From a bacterium (GTDB lineage: Bacteria; Cyanobacteriota; Vampirovibrionia; Gastranaerophilales; Gastranaerophilaceae): DNA of 64,000 nucleotides. Within the stretch, counting starts at the first letter, position 1. The number at the start of each line of letters is the position of its first letter. Location of the stretch: contig JAKSUQ010000005.1 of assembly GCA_024408855.1 (NCBI GenBank), forward strand, positions 16,603 to 80,602, in the 5' to 3' direction. The notes beneath the pieces are model-generated. The model worked only from the letters and a program-made list of their open reading frames with translations. It ran no database searches and was not told the origin of the DNA. This document shows positions 52,329-61,929 of the stretch, piece after piece. Both the position numbers and the translations under genes were made by a program.

Positions 52329-52592
52329 ATGCAAATAAACAAAATAAATAATATATCTTTTAGAGAGAATACGTTGTCAATGGAAATGCAATCAAATGAT
52401 GCAATCCTTATGTTAAGAGATCAAAATGCTCTTGTTAAATTCAAAAGAAATCAAGAGTTAGCGAGCAAAGCCGATTCTATAAATGCAAATCCGATTGTTG
52501 CAATAGGTTATAAATTATACAGAACTTTTAGTCTTATTGCTAATGATAGGAACAGCCAATCAGCAGAAACTGCTTTGAATGCAGTTGCTTAA
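52329..52592 (+). CDS. small protein of unknown function with 'NISFREN' N-terminus
   Basis: An 87-residue protein with no known domain. It begins MQINKINNISFREN, then is helical and charged, with a mixed tail (YKLYRTFSLIANDR) and an alanine-rich end. No signal peptide. The start ATG at 52329 has a perfect GGAGGTGA (52315-52322) upstream; an in-frame GTG (52320) overlaps it and is less likely. The strong promoter, strong ribosome site and close terminator show a real, well-expressed gene. A similar VNFRAN stretch occurs in the first HEAT-like gene; this may be a shared short sorting or docking motif. Confidence 0.7.
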   Translation: MQINKINNISFRENTLSMEMQSNDAILMLRDQNALVKFKRNQELASKADSINANPIVAIGYKLYRTFSLIANDRNSQSAETALNAVA

Positions 52593-52631
52593 TAAAAGAT
52601 TTATAATACTATGATACACACACATAATTTT

Positions 52632-52657
52632 GCGGTAATTCAATTGAATTACCGCTT
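52632..52657 (+). terminator. hairpin after the small gene
   Basis: GCGGTAATTC and its complement form a perfect 24-base palindrome, about 40 bases after the stop, ending just before TTTC. On the opposite strand another imperfect stem at 52675-52700 lies after fabG. The call is a moderate-strength terminator. Confidence 0.5.
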
Positions 52658-52722
52658 TCACTATCTAAACAAAAAACGAATGAATGAGAACTCATCCGTA
52701 TTTTTGTTTAATTTTTTCAATT

Positions 52723-53454
52723 TTATATAATCATACCGCCCGATATTTCAAGTACTTGACCTGTTACATAATCTGCATCTAAGGCTAAAAATTTAACGAC
52801 TTTTGCAACATCTTCAGGAGTTCCCATTCTTCTGAGAGGAATGAGTTTTAAATATTCTTCTGTATTTCCCAAGCCGGCTGTCATTGATGTTTGAATAAAT
52901 CCCGGAGCAACAGCATTAACACGAATATTTCTTGAACCAAACTCTTTGGCTAATGATTTTGTTAGTCCGATTAAACCAGCCTTTGATGCGGAATAGTTAG
53001 CTTGTCCTGCATTACCATGTATTCCTACAACGCTTGACATACTTACTATTGAACCTTGGCGAGCTTTCATCATGTGCTTAATTACGGCATGAGTTACATA
53101 ATAAACTCCGGAAAGATTGATATTTATAACTTTTTCCCATTGTTCGGCATCCATTCTTACAAAAAGTCCATCTTTTGTTATGCCTGCATTGTTGATTAAC
53201 ACATCAATTTTACCATGTTCTGCAATCATCCTATCAACTGCATCATTAACTGTACTGTCATTTGATACATCAAATCTATAATAAGAAACATTTGCACCGC
53301 AAGCCTTTATTTCATCAAGTGCGGATTGTGCTTCTGTAATATCACAAATTCCGTTAACAATTATGTCGCAACCTGCAGCTGCAAGTGTTTTTGCGGTACA
53401 CAATCCTATGCCTTGGGTTGCACCGGTAATTAATGCTATTTTCTTTTCAGTCAT
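52723..53454 (-). CDS. fabG: 3-oxoacyl-ACP reductase
   Basis: NADPH-dependent reductase of type II fatty acid synthesis, SDR fold. The dinucleotide loop is TGATQGIG (10-17), NNAG is 88-91, and the catalytic triad is S141, Y154 and K158 (YSASK). Length 243 is normal. It starts 15 bases after the fabD stop, in the order plsX-fabD-fabG. Unlike the common arrangement, acpP does not follow; the operon ends here. The ribosome site is AAGGAG. Confidence 0.96.
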   Translation of the reverse strand: MTEKKIALITGATQGIGLCTAKTLAAAGCDIIVNGICDITEAQSALDEIKACGANVSYYRFDVSNDSTVNDAVDRMIAEHGKIDVLINNAGITKDGLFVRMDAEQWEKVININLSGVYYVTHAVIKHMMKARQGSIVSMSSVVGIHGNAGQANYSASKAGLIGLTKSLAKEFGSRNIRVNAVAPGFIQTSMTAGLGNTEEYLKLIPLRRMGTPEDVAKVVKFLALDADYVTGQVLEISGGMII

Positions 53455-53469
53455 TATTTATCTCCTTAT

Positions 53470-54417
53470 TTAAACTTTTGCAATTTCTTTATTTAAGTCT
53501 TTAAGGGTATATTCCAAAGAACTTTTGTCATAAACGTTATAAACAGGTAATTCTGGTGCAATTTTTTTGTTCAATCCTGCAAGAACTCTGCCGGCCCCTA
53601 TTTCTACAAAAGTATCTACTCCATTATTAATCATATTTTTTATAGTTTGTGTCCAATATACAGATGAGTACATTTGTCTTGGCATTTTTTTCCTAAAATC
53701 TTCTTTTTGAGTGGTAATCTGAGCATCTACATTTGTGATGACGGGAGTTTTTGCGTCATTTATGTTAATACCTGAGATATAATTTTCAAATTCGATACTT
53801 ACATCTTTTAAATAATCTGAGTGGAAAGCTCCGGAAGTAGCAAGTGGTATTACTTTTCTTGCACCATTATTTGTGAGATATTCGCTTGAACATTTTATAG
53901 CGTTATCGTCCCCAGTTATAACTACTTGTTCAGGGCTGTTATAATTTGCGATAGCAATGTAGCCAACTTTTTCCCCTTCGGCTAAAGCTTTTTCTAAAAG
54001 CTCGGGGTTTGCACCGATAACAGCAGCCATTTTACCTTTGTTAACGGTATTCATCAGTTCTGAACGTTTTTGCACAACTTTTAAAGTTGTGTTCAAATCC
54101 ATGACATCTGCTGAGTATATAGCAGAATATTCGCCCAAACTGTGTCCTGCAACAAAACTTGGAAATATTCCGCAGTTTGCCCTAAATGCTTCTAACAAAG
54201 CTATGGAAGTTGTAACAATTGCAAGTTGAGCATTAATTGTTTGTTTCAAATTTTCTGCTGTGCTTTCAAAGCACAATTTAGTAATATCACGACCAAGATA
54301 CTCTCCGGCTTTATCATAAATGTCTTTACTTACATTGTAATTGTGATATATGTCTTTTCCCATTCCAACAAATTGTGAACCCTGTCCCGGAAATAAAAAT
54401 GCAATTTTTGTTACCAT
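53470..54417 (-). CDS. fabD: malonyl-CoA:ACP transacylase
   Basis: Loads malonate on acyl carrier protein to feed fatty acid chain extension. The N-terminus has FLFPGQGSQFVGMG, the nucleophile is S93 in GHSLGEYS, and the histidine is in GAFHSDYL near residue 203. Length 315 is normal. It lies between plsX and fabG in the standard order, with fabH absent from its usual place upstream. Confidence 0.96.
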   Translation of the reverse strand: MVTKIAFLFPGQGSQFVGMGKDIYHNYNVSKDIYDKAGEYLGRDITKLCFESTAENLKQTINAQLAIVTTSIALLEAFRANCGIFPSFVAGHSLGEYSAIYSADVMDLNTTLKVVQKRSELMNTVNKGKMAAVIGANPELLEKALAEGEKVGYIAIANYNSPEQVVITGDDNAIKCSSEYLTNNGARKVIPLATSGAFHSDYLKDVSIEFENYISGININDAKTPVITNVDAQITTQKEDFRKKMPRQMYSSVYWTQTIKNMINNGVDTFVEIGAGRVLAGLNKKIAPELPVYNVYDKSSLEYTLKDLNKEIAKV

Positions 54418-54440
54418 AAAAACACTCTTAATTTTTAATT

Positions 54441-55493
54441 TTATGCAATACTTTCGGCAATTTTCTTATTAACACAAGTTTCAACAGCTTCTTTTGCGAC
54501 TCTGACAGCGTTTTTAATAGCGTATGCTTTACTTCTGCCATGAGCGATTACTGAAATACCTTTAACTCCCAAAAGTAAGCAACCACCAAACTCTTCATAG
54601 TTAATTCTGCCGTAAATTCTTTTCATAAAAGGTTTTGCCAGACATCCGATGAGCATACCCAAGAAATCAGATTTGAATTCACTCTTAATCATTTTGAATA
54701 AAAGTGAGGATGTGCCTTCTGTAACTTTTAATACAACATTACCCGCAAAACCGTCGCAGACAACGACATCACAAACATTGAGGAATAATTCACGACCTTC
54801 AACATTGCCCATAAAGTTAAATTTATCTTTTTCTTCCTCTAACAGATTATAGGTTTGTTGAGCGAGCTCGTTACCTTTACCGGCTTCTTCACCTATATTT
54901 AAAACTCCGACTCTCGGGTTTTCAATTCCCAATACATTCTTAGAAAATATTCTTCCCATGCTTGCGAATTGTTTAAGCATTTGAGGTGTGCAATTACTGT
55001 TAGCACCACCGTCGATAATGACTATTGGTTTTTTCATTGTAGGAAGAGTAACTGCGATGGCAGGTCTGTCTATTCCCGGAATTCTGCCTAATCCAAATAA
55101 GCTTGATGCCATAGCTGCACCGGTAGAACCTGCTGCAACAAGAGCTTCTGAGCTACCTGTTGCAACCGAATTTACCGTTAAAACTATTGAGGAATTTTTC
55201 TTTTTACGAATAGCTTGTCCAGGAGCTTCACCCATTTCGATAATTTCAGATGCGTGAGTTATCTTGATATCTAAAGATTTTACATCAACTCTGATACGTT
55301 TTTTTCTTCCTGCTTTTCCGCAATCAGACAAAAAACCCTCATATTGAATTGTATCTAAGCATTGCTCTATTCTGTCCTGTTTGCCTACAAGTTCGATTGC
55401 TACACCGTATTCTGCGGCAGCCCAAACTGCACCGGCAACTATCTCGAATGGTGCGTTGTCGCCTCCCATTGCATCAACTGCTATTCTTGTCAT
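54441..55493 (-). CDS. plsX: phosphate acyltransferase PlsX
   Basis: Makes acyl phosphate from acyl-ACP for phospholipid synthesis. The start IAVDAMGGDNAPFEIV is the family hallmark, with further blocks SVATGSSEALVAAGSTGA (about residues 110-130), IDGGANSNC and CDGFAGNVVLKVTEG. Length 350 is normal. It starts nine bases after rpmF, the conserved yceD-rpmF-plsX-fab order of many bacteria, tying lipid supply to ribosome synthesis. Confidence 0.96.
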   Translation of the reverse strand: MTRIAVDAMGGDNAPFEIVAGAVWAAAEYGVAIELVGKQDRIEQCLDTIQYEGFLSDCGKAGRKKRIRVDVKSLDIKITHASEIIEMGEAPGQAIRKKKNSSIVLTVNSVATGSSEALVAAGSTGAAMASSLFGLGRIPGIDRPAIAVTLPTMKKPIVIIDGGANSNCTPQMLKQFASMGRIFSKNVLGIENPRVGVLNIGEEAGKGNELAQQTYNLLEEEKDKFNFMGNVEGRELFLNVCDVVVCDGFAGNVVLKVTEGTSSLLFKMIKSEFKSDFLGMLIGCLAKPFMKRIYGRINYEEFGGCLLLGVKGISVIAHGRSKAYAIKNAVRVAKEAVETCVNKKIAESIA

Positions 55494-55502
55494 TCGTCCC
55501 TC

Positions 55503-55844
55503 TTATTCTTCAGTCTTTTCTTCGACTTTTGCTTCTTCTTTAACTTCTTCTACAACTTCAGCAGTTACTTCTTCTGCTTTTTCTTCAACTTTTGCAACTT
55601 TTGTAGATTTCTTAGCTGTTTTTTTAGGAGCTTTTTTAGCTTCTTTTACTTCAGCTTCAACAAAACCTTCAGATTTTCTTGAAACTACTTTACCTTTGTA
55701 TTGTCCGCATGCTGTGCAAACAGTGTGAGCTAATACAACTGCACCGCAATTAGGGCATTTTGTTGTGGTAGGCTTCGTAGCCTTCCAATTTGATCTTCTT
55801 TTACCTTGAGCACTGTGTCCTGTTCTTTTCTTTGGTACTGCCAT
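55503..55844 (-). CDS. rpmF: ribosomal protein L32 with long charged C-terminal tail
   Basis: Residues 1-57 are a zinc-binding L32: MAVPKKRTGHSAQGKRRS, then CPNC and CTAC cysteine pairs (residues 35-50). The remaining ~55 residues are an unusual tail of Lys/Glu/Val/Ala, first basic (KKAPKKTAKKSTK), then acidic (EEVTAEVVEEVKEEAK). Bacterial L32 is usually about 57-60 residues, so this one is nearly twice the normal size. The tail is low-complexity and probably disordered. It sits between yceD and plsX as usual. A similar codon pattern to its neighbours argues against a fusion artefact. Confidence 0.93.
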   Translation of the reverse strand: MAVPKKRTGHSAQGKRRSNWKATKPTTTKCPNCGAVVLAHTVCTACGQYKGKVVSRKSEGFVEAEVKEAKKAPKKTAKKSTKVAKVEEKAEEVTAEVVEEVKEEAKVEEKTEE

Positions 55845-55901
55845 TTTCCTATACCTTTCTGATTCTACTGTCTGATAAGTCTGAATGTTTGTAAATTGGG
55901 A

Positions 55902-56390
55902 TTAATCTTTTCTTTCGACCTTAATAGTCTTGAAAATATCCATTCTGCTGTCGTGAACTTTTGTTTCTTCATCAGATACAAACATTCCCTCTTTACAATT
56001 TATACCACAAACCTTTTTATTTGGTAAAGATAATATTACAGATTGATACAATAAGTCATAAATATCTATTTCCTTTTCACCGTTAAGGTCGGTAATAAAC
56101 TGTCCCTGCTTTAATTCTACCTCTTGCGAATATTCTTCATACAGAGAGTTTTTGGCATAAATTTCTTCAATATTGATATTTAAATCGTATTCAAATTGAT
56201 TTAAGCACCTGTCGCAAATGAGTGGAATTTTACCTTTAGCGTTACCGACTACGGAAATGTATTCGCCTTGTATCTTCAAATCCAAGACGGCACTGATATT
56301 GCAATCAAGTTCATCAATATATTCATCAAAAACGCAATGATAAATTTTATGAGGTTCTTTTTCAATATCTTCGATAAGTATTTTATGCAT
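55902..56390 (-). CDS. YceD/DUF177 family protein
   Basis: Family linked to 23S rRNA accumulation, usually just upstream of rpmF, as here. The key block CDRCLNQFEYDLNINIEEIYA (residues ~60-80) holds the CxxC-x(n) element, and a second C-type region (KKVCGINCKEGM) near residue 124 holds further cysteines. Length 162 is normal. It starts eight bases inside the end of the upstream 81-residue gene, suggesting coupling. Confidence 0.85.
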   Translation of the reverse strand: MHKILIEDIEKEPHKIYHCVFDEYIDELDCNISAVLDLKIQGEYISVVGNAKGKIPLICDRCLNQFEYDLNINIEEIYAKNSLYEEYSQEVELKQGQFITDLNGEKEIDIYDLLYQSVILSLPNKKVCGINCKEGMFVSDEETKVHDSRMDIFKTIKVERKD

Positions 56391-56628
56391 AAGGTTCTTC
56401 CTGCAACAAAAGACCTGCTATTTGAGTAGAAACAAAGCATATTTTTTTTATAGGACCAATCGGTTCTTTTTCAACAAGAACCGGAGTCGGACTTTTCATG
56501 AGTTGTTTTAACTCTGAATATATTGCCTGCGGATTATCAAAGTACATAACAACAGGGGTTGCGGAACCTTTTAGAAACATGATTACCGCAGTTCTTGTTT
56601 TTTGTTGTGCGCTAAACGGTTGAACCAT
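56383..56628 (-). CDS. small unknown protein upstream of yceD
   Basis: An 81-residue protein, no recognised domain: MVQPFSAQQKTRTAVIMFLK at the start, then a mixed segment TPVVMYFDNPQAIYSELKQL and a hydrophobic end IAGLLLQEEPYA. AAGGAGAG precedes the ATG. Its last eight bases overlap the yceD start, and it heads the yceD-rpmF-plsX-fab operon. The N-terminus M-[IV]-Q-P-[VF]-S-A is shared with the small membrane protein at 2541-2933. The overlap, ribosome site and codon use support a real gene. Confidence 0.55.
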   Translation of the reverse strand: MVQPFSAQQKTRTAVIMFLKGSATPVVMYFDNPQAIYSELKQLMKSPTPVLVEKEPIGPIKKICFVSTQIAGLLLQEEPYA

Positions 56629-56658
56629 TTTATTCTCTCCTTTTTTATTACAATATAA

Positions 56659-56943
56659 CTATATCCTGTTGTGCCAAACACCACCTGTTCTATCAACGAG
56701 AGCATCATAACAGGACCAAAATCTAAAAACACCTGTCAAACCTAATAAAGCGTGAGTAATATTTTTATCATAAGGATTGTCATTAACTACCTGACCTATA
56801 CCTGGCCATATAATAAGCGATAGTGCCGCTGCTCCGACTGATCTTCCTGAAATTTTTCCGGGAGTACCTTCAGTTGCTGCGTTTACCGGTGATAAAAATC
56901 CTAAAATAGCAATTAATGCCATAATACTTAAAACTTTTTTCAT
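56659..56943 (-). CDS. small exported or membrane protein, unknown
   Basis: A 94-residue protein with a signal peptide (MKKVLSIMALIAILGFLSPVNA, cut near NAATE). The mature part has a Gly-rich hydrophobic stretch (VGAAALSLIIWPGIGQVV) that may be a membrane helix, then HALLGLTGVFRFWSC and a short polar end. No family is recognised; the 'G-I-G-Q-V-V-N-D-N' region resembles membrane-inserting sequences of exported small proteins. AGGAGGA precedes the ATG. It stands 30 bases before the yceD operon head gene and could be the operon's first member. Confidence 0.6.
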   Translation of the reverse strand: MKKVLSIMALIAILGFLSPVNAATEGTPGKISGRSVGAAALSLIIWPGIGQVVNDNPYDKNITHALLGLTGVFRFWSCYDALVDRTGGVWHNRI

Positions 56944-57048
56944 AACTCCTCCTTATTAAAAATTGAAAATTCTATAATCAATTTACCGACACGAAACATT
57001 ATACCAATACAATATTATATTTACAAGAATGTATTTTTGATTGTAAGA

Positions 57049-57714
57049 TTAATTTATCAAACCTTCACACAGAACAAATCTGCCTAAAGTAACAACTTTG
57101 CAATATTTTTTTAAAGATTCTACAAAACACTCATTTTGGCAAAATCCTCCAGATAAATAGATTTTTTGAGGTCGTTTTGCAAAATTCCACGCATTGTAGG
57201 CTATTCCGTGTACAAACTTTGAAATAGCATCTGCAGGTTTTTCTCCGTTGGAAATTGAGTCCATAATTTTTTCCATACCGAATATTCCGCAAGTAACTGC
57301 ATATTTTTCGGTGTTGAAGTTTAAATTTTCTGCTGAAACATTATAAAATTTTAAAAGCATTTCAACTGTCGCGCCGGTTGAGCTTGCACAAGAAGTATTC
57401 CAGTCCATATCTTGGAATTTTCCATCTTTAAATCTTATCCATTTTGCATCACGACTACCCAAATCTAAAACAGTCGCATCAAGATCAATATTTTGTTTTT
57501 TAGCACCGCAAGCTAATGCTATAATTTCGTTTTCATTAGCATCAAACATATGACCGCAAGACGAGTCTGGAATAATATTTAATGATTTTATAATATTAGA
57601 TGAAATTATATAGTAATATAAATTATCTTTTTTAAACTGAAAAAACTCCTCTCCATAGGAGTTTTTATCAGTAATTATTTTTGAATATGTTGTTCCTGCA
57701 TCTAAATAAATCAT
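57049..57714 (-). CDS. ASKHA-type ATPase (BadF/2-hydroxyglutaryl-CoA dehydratase activator-like)
   Basis: Short ATPase of the activator family. The phosphate-1 loop is YLDAGTTYSKII at the N-terminus, the second VLDLGSRDAKWIRFKDGKF (about residues 83-101). The cysteine in CASSTG resembles the iron-sulfur ligand region of dehydratase activators (CAAGTG). GIFGMEKIMDSISNGE and IYLSGGFCQN are the adenosine-binding parts. Length 221 is short of the ~260 seen in activators. It overlaps the AGCS symporter gene by four bases, so it is the second gene of that unit. A link to amino-acid fermentation is possible but its dehydratase partner is not seen here. Confidence 0.7.
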   Translation of the reverse strand: MIYLDAGTTYSKIITDKNSYGEEFFQFKKDNLYYYIISSNIIKSLNIIPDSSCGHMFDANENEIIALACGAKKQNIDLDATVLDLGSRDAKWIRFKDGKFQDMDWNTSCASSTGATVEMLLKFYNVSAENLNFNTEKYAVTCGIFGMEKIMDSISNGEKPADAISKFVHGIAYNAWNFAKRPQKIYLSGGFCQNECFVESLKKYCKVVTLGRFVLCEGLIN

Positions 57715-59213
57715 AATTTTATAAAATTCATATTTTTGCGTTCTAAATAATCTTTTAAGTCCCGTTTGATTTCAGGTGCAAGAATATAAAGAACAATCAG
57801 GTTCGGAATACACATTGAAATCATCATTGCATCTGTAATGTACAGAATTGAGGATACATTCATTGCAGAACCGATTATGATAAAAATACAGTACATAACA
57901 TTAAAGAACAAAACCCTTTTTCTGCCTTCTCCTAAAAGAAATGTCCAAGCCTTTTGACCGTAATAAGCCCATGATATCAGGGTCGAGAGTGCAAACATAA
58001 CTGCGATAATTGAAAGAATTATCGGGAAGAACGGAATAACTGATTTAAAAGCATTTGAAGCAAGTTCTATCCCCATAGGCTCCGGCATTGCTTGTACGCA
58101 AGCTCCGGAAAATACTATTGCACAAGATGTAAACATACAAAGTACACCTGTTAGAAATGTTTCTAATAAAGCAACAAATCCTTGCGAGACAGGTTCTTTT
58201 GATTGAGCTGTTGCATAAACGATTGCAGCTGCACCTGTACCTGCTTCGTTAGATTGAACAGAACGTCTTAATCCTATAATTATTGTTCCAAAAACTCCAC
58301 CGGCAACAGCGGTCGGATGGAATGCTTCACGCAACATAAGCATAATTGCATGTGGTATATTTGTAAAATTTGCCAAAATAACAATTAATCCGGAAACAAT
58401 GTACATAATACACATTGTAGGGGTTAAAATTGTAGTAACCTTAGCTATACTTTTTATACCGCCAACAACAACCATGCCGATAAGGACTGCAACAACAAGT
58501 CCGATTATCCAAGTAAAGCCATGAAAAATGCTGTGTTCATTACCTGTAATAAATACTATTTGGTGTGCTGTTTGGTTAATTTGAATCATATTTCCGCCAG
58601 TAATTCCGCCACCGATACAAAGGACAGCATAAATTACAGCTAAAGTTTGTCCGAAGTTACGCATTTTTTTGCGAGTAAGTCCGTGTGCAATATAATGCAT
58701 AGGACCTCCTGATACGGAACCATCAAGGTTAAACCTTCTGTATTTAACAGCCAAGGTTGCCTCCATAAATTTGATTGACATACCTAATATTGCACCGAGA
58801 AAAATCCAAAAAGCTGCTCCAGGCCCGCCGATTGAAATAGATAATGCAACACCTGCAATACTACCGATACCAATGGTACCGGACAAGGCTGTTGCTAATG
58901 CTTGAAAAGAACTGACTTCACCGCATCCTTCATGACTTTTGTCCGGTTTTGATGTAATGTTGTCTACTGCATGCTTAAATCCCCAAAACGCAATCCCTTT
59001 GAAATATATTGTAAAAAATATACCTGCAAAAAGTATCCAGAAGATAACGATAGGAATAGTTGCACCGCAAATCGATACAGGGAAAAAGACAACATCTGCA
59101 ATCCTGTCGCAAACAGGTGCGATATGCTTGTCAATAAATTCGTCTACGCTCATGGCATTGACTGATTGCAAGGTCATAAGCATTGTAGTCATTAACATCC
59201 ATAGTTTTTTCAT
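57711..59213 (-). CDS. sodium:alanine/glycine symporter (AGCS family)
   Basis: Inner-membrane symporter importing alanine or glycine with sodium. It has about ten to eleven helices. The family signature region GTIGIGSIAGVALSISIGGPG follows residue ~110, and GGPMHYIAHGL is near residue 170. An N-terminal stretch (MKKLWMLMTTMLMTLQSVNA) looks like a cleavable signal. Length 500 is normal. AGAGGGA precedes the ATG. It overlaps the ASKHA ATPase gene. Together the pair may bring in and process an amino acid; the substrate is inferred from the family. Confidence 0.88.
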   Translation of the reverse strand: MKKLWMLMTTMLMTLQSVNAMSVDEFIDKHIAPVCDRIADVVFFPVSICGATIPIVIFWILFAGIFFTIYFKGIAFWGFKHAVDNITSKPDKSHEGCGEVSSFQALATALSGTIGIGSIAGVALSISIGGPGAAFWIFLGAILGMSIKFMEATLAVKYRRFNLDGSVSGGPMHYIAHGLTRKKMRNFGQTLAVIYAVLCIGGGITGGNMIQINQTAHQIVFITGNEHSIFHGFTWIIGLVVAVLIGMVVVGGIKSIAKVTTILTPTMCIMYIVSGLIVILANFTNIPHAIMLMLREAFHPTAVAGGVFGTIIIGLRRSVQSNEAGTGAAAIVYATAQSKEPVSQGFVALLETFLTGVLCMFTSCAIVFSGACVQAMPEPMGIELASNAFKSVIPFFPIILSIIAVMFALSTLISWAYYGQKAWTFLLGEGRKRVLFFNVMYCIFIIIGSAMNVSSILYITDAMMISMCIPNLIVLYILAPEIKRDLKDYLERKNMNFIKL

Positions 59214-59373
59214 AATCGGTTCCCTCTATTTCGCCCAATGTAATAATCTTGACATTTCTTCTATTGTATCAAAAACTTGTCAATTTTGTTTAAAATCTTT
59301 ACATTTCTAAAACAAAAAATTGAAAGCGGTTAATTAGCCTATAATTAATCGCTTTTCTCTAATTAACAAAACT

Positions 59374-61929
59374 TTATTCCAACTCTGTTTTTTCAATTTC
59401 TTTTGTGGTTGTAAATTTGATTGTATCACCCTCGGCTATATCATTAAATTTAACAAAAGAAATACCGCATTCAAAACCTTGTGCAACTTCTTTTACATCA
59501 TCTTTAAATCTTTTGAGTTGATCAACCGAACCCCTAAAGATTTCAACGCCGTCCCTGTATATTGTTGCAGTATCATTTCTGTTAATTTTACCGCTTGTAA
59601 TATAGCAGCCGGCAATTTTTGTAATCTTGCCGATAGTAAAGATTTGTCTGATTTCGGCTTCACCGGTTACGATTTCTTTGATTTCAGGTGAAAGCAGAGA
59701 AATCATTGTGTGTTCAATATCTTCCAAAATTTGATAAATGATATCATATTTCTTAATAGAAACACCCTCTCTTTCAGCTGCTGCAAGAGCATTGGCATCT
59801 TCTTTAACAGTAAATCCTAAGATTAATGCATTTGAAGCTGAAGCGAGCATAACATCCGCTTCAGATATATCACCGACTCCGACATGAATGATTTTTGTAA
59901 CAATTTCTTTTGATTCCATTTGGGCAATAGCTTGAGATACAGCTTCTGCTGCACCGTGAGTATTTGCTTTAATGATTAAATTCAAATGAGGAATGTCATC
60001 CTCTGTCGCTCCGGATTCTTTTCTCATATGAGCCGGAAGCATTGCATCAAGGCGTTTGTTGCGTTCTTTTTCCTTACGTTTATCAACAATAGCTTTCATT
60101 TCTTTTTCATTTTTAACAACTTCAAAATAATCGCCCGCAACCGGAACTTCTGTTAAACCTAAAATTTCAACAGGGGTTGATGGTTCAGCTTTTTGTATTC
60201 TTTCGCCAGAATCCGAAAGTAATGCTCTTACTCTGCCGCAAGCTGTTCCTACTACAACGCAATTACCTGCTCTTAATGTACCGTTTTGTACAAGCAGTGT
60301 TGCAACAGGACCTTTTCCTTTATCTAAGTTAGCTTCTATAACTACACCGGTTGCTTCTGCTTTCGGATTAGCTTTCAAATCTTGAACTTCAGCTACAAGT
60401 AGAATGTATTCAAGGAGTTCATCAATACCGTCGCCCATTAATGCCGAAACCTTTACTGTTATGGTATCTCCACCCCAAGCCTCAGGTACAAGTTCATGCT
60501 CGGTAAGTTGTTGTAATACCTTATCAGGATTTGCTCCCGGTTTGTCGCATTTGTTAACAGCTACTATTATAGGTACTTCTGCAGCTCTTGCGTGGTGAAT
60601 AGCTTCTATTGTTTGAGGCATTATTCCGTCATCAGCTGCAACAACAAGAATTGCAATATCTGTGGCTTTTGCACCTCTTGCACGCATTTCGGTAAATGCT
60701 TCGTGCCCGGGGGTATCAACAAAAACTATCTTTTTTTCTTGTTTATTATCAAGATAAACCGTGTATGCACCGATTGACTGAGTTATTCCTCCGACTTCGG
60801 TTGCGACGATTTTGTGCTTAGAGGCTCTTATGCTGTCGAGCAATGTAGTTTTACCGTGGTCAACATGTCCCATAATCGAAACAACAGGAGCACGTTTTTT
60901 TAGTAACTTTTTATCTACTTCCGTTAATGCCTTCTGTTTTTGTTCTTTTTCAAGTTCTTCTTCTATATAAGCATCTAAATCTTCTTCCAAAACTTCAAGC
61001 TCATATTCTTCACATACTTTTTTAATCGTTTCAACATCAATGAGCTGGTTTACGGTAGCCATGATTCCTTGGAACATTAAAAACTTAACTATTTCTGATG
61101 GTGCCTTACGAATTTTGTCAGCCAGTTCGCTTATTGTCATTGGTTGGTTAACAACTATTTGAGTTACTGCTTCCAATTCTTCTTCTTTATGTGAACGTTT
61201 TTTGTGTTTTTGTGCAGCTGCTTTTTCTAAAGAGATCATTTCTTGATCTTCTTTTTTCATATTAAAATCTTTTTCTCTGCGTTTGTTATCGCTTTTCTTT
61301 TTTGATTGTCCTTTGCCTTCGTATATTTCTTGAGGAATAATTCGGCGTTCTACAAGTTTTTTGTCATTATTTTTATTATTGAAAGATTTTTTATCACCGG
61401 ATTGTCTTTGATGGTCTTTTGTGTTTTCATTATTTACAGGTTTTTGCGGAGCTTTGCGAACTATTTCTATCCTTGATTGATTTTTAGGATATTCAATTTT
61501 TGTTCGTTCGATTTTTAAAACAGGCTTATTTGCAGGCTTTGGAGCTTCGATTTTCTCTGTCTGGTTTGCTTTTTTAGTTTTATCAATTTTTTTTACAGGT
61601 TCTTCAATTTTAGCACGTTCAACTCGTTCTATTTTTGGAACTCTTTCAATTCTTTCTACCCTTTCTATTTTTACGGGTTCAGGGTTGGTTTTTTTTATGA
61701 CTTCCGGTTCTTGTGTCGGAGTTTTGGATTTTTTTACAATAAATGCTTTTTTAGGAGCGGATTTCTTTGTCGCAACCCCCAAATGTTCTTTCAATTTGTT
61801 AATCTGGTCAGATGTAACAGTATTTGAGTGCGACTTAACCATTATGGAAATTTCCGCAAATTTTTCTATAACCTCTTTGCTGGTTAGATTAAGCTCTTTT
61901 GCTAATTCACTAACTCTTAAACTGTTCAT
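59374..61929 (-). CDS. infB: translation initiation factor IF-2
   Basis: GTPase that places initiator tRNA on the ribosome. Residues 1-50 are the IF2-N domain. Residues ~55-250 are a charged linker with a tandem IERVER-type repeat at ~88-107. A second IF2-N domain begins near residue 262. The G domain follows: GHVDHGKT at 354-361, DTPGHEAF and NKCDKPGAN. Domains II-IV (to 851) end in the initiator-tRNA-binding part. Length 851 is typical. It follows ylxR with a 20-base overlap, while the usual nusA upstream is not present. Confidence 0.97.
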   Translation of the reverse strand: MNSLRVSELAKELNLTSKEVIEKFAEISIMVKSHSNTVTSDQINKLKEHLGVATKKSAPKKAFIVKKSKTPTQEPEVIKKTNPEPVKIERVERIERVPKIERVERAKIEEPVKKIDKTKKANQTEKIEAPKPANKPVLKIERTKIEYPKNQSRIEIVRKAPQKPVNNENTKDHQRQSGDKKSFNNKNNDKKLVERRIIPQEIYEGKGQSKKKSDNKRREKDFNMKKEDQEMISLEKAAAQKHKKRSHKEEELEAVTQIVVNQPMTISELADKIRKAPSEIVKFLMFQGIMATVNQLIDVETIKKVCEEYELEVLEEDLDAYIEEELEKEQKQKALTEVDKKLLKKRAPVVSIMGHVDHGKTTLLDSIRASKHKIVATEVGGITQSIGAYTVYLDNKQEKKIVFVDTPGHEAFTEMRARGAKATDIAILVVAADDGIMPQTIEAIHHARAAEVPIIVAVNKCDKPGANPDKVLQQLTEHELVPEAWGGDTITVKVSALMGDGIDELLEYILLVAEVQDLKANPKAEATGVVIEANLDKGKGPVATLLVQNGTLRAGNCVVVGTACGRVRALLSDSGERIQKAEPSTPVEILGLTEVPVAGDYFEVVKNEKEMKAIVDKRKEKERNKRLDAMLPAHMRKESGATEDDIPHLNLIIKANTHGAAEAVSQAIAQMESKEIVTKIIHVGVGDISEADVMLASASNALILGFTVKEDANALAAAEREGVSIKKYDIIYQILEDIEHTMISLLSPEIKEIVTGEAEIRQIFTIGKITKIAGCYITSGKINRNDTATIYRDGVEIFRGSVDQLKRFKDDVKEVAQGFECGISFVKFNDIAEGDTIKFTTTKEIEKTELE

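Noticed and set aside
55362..55728. Plus-strand frames rich in Phe/Cys or Ser/Ala/Thr opposite rpmF
   Set aside because: They are antisense readings of the Lys/Glu-rich L32 tail and inherit its low complexity.
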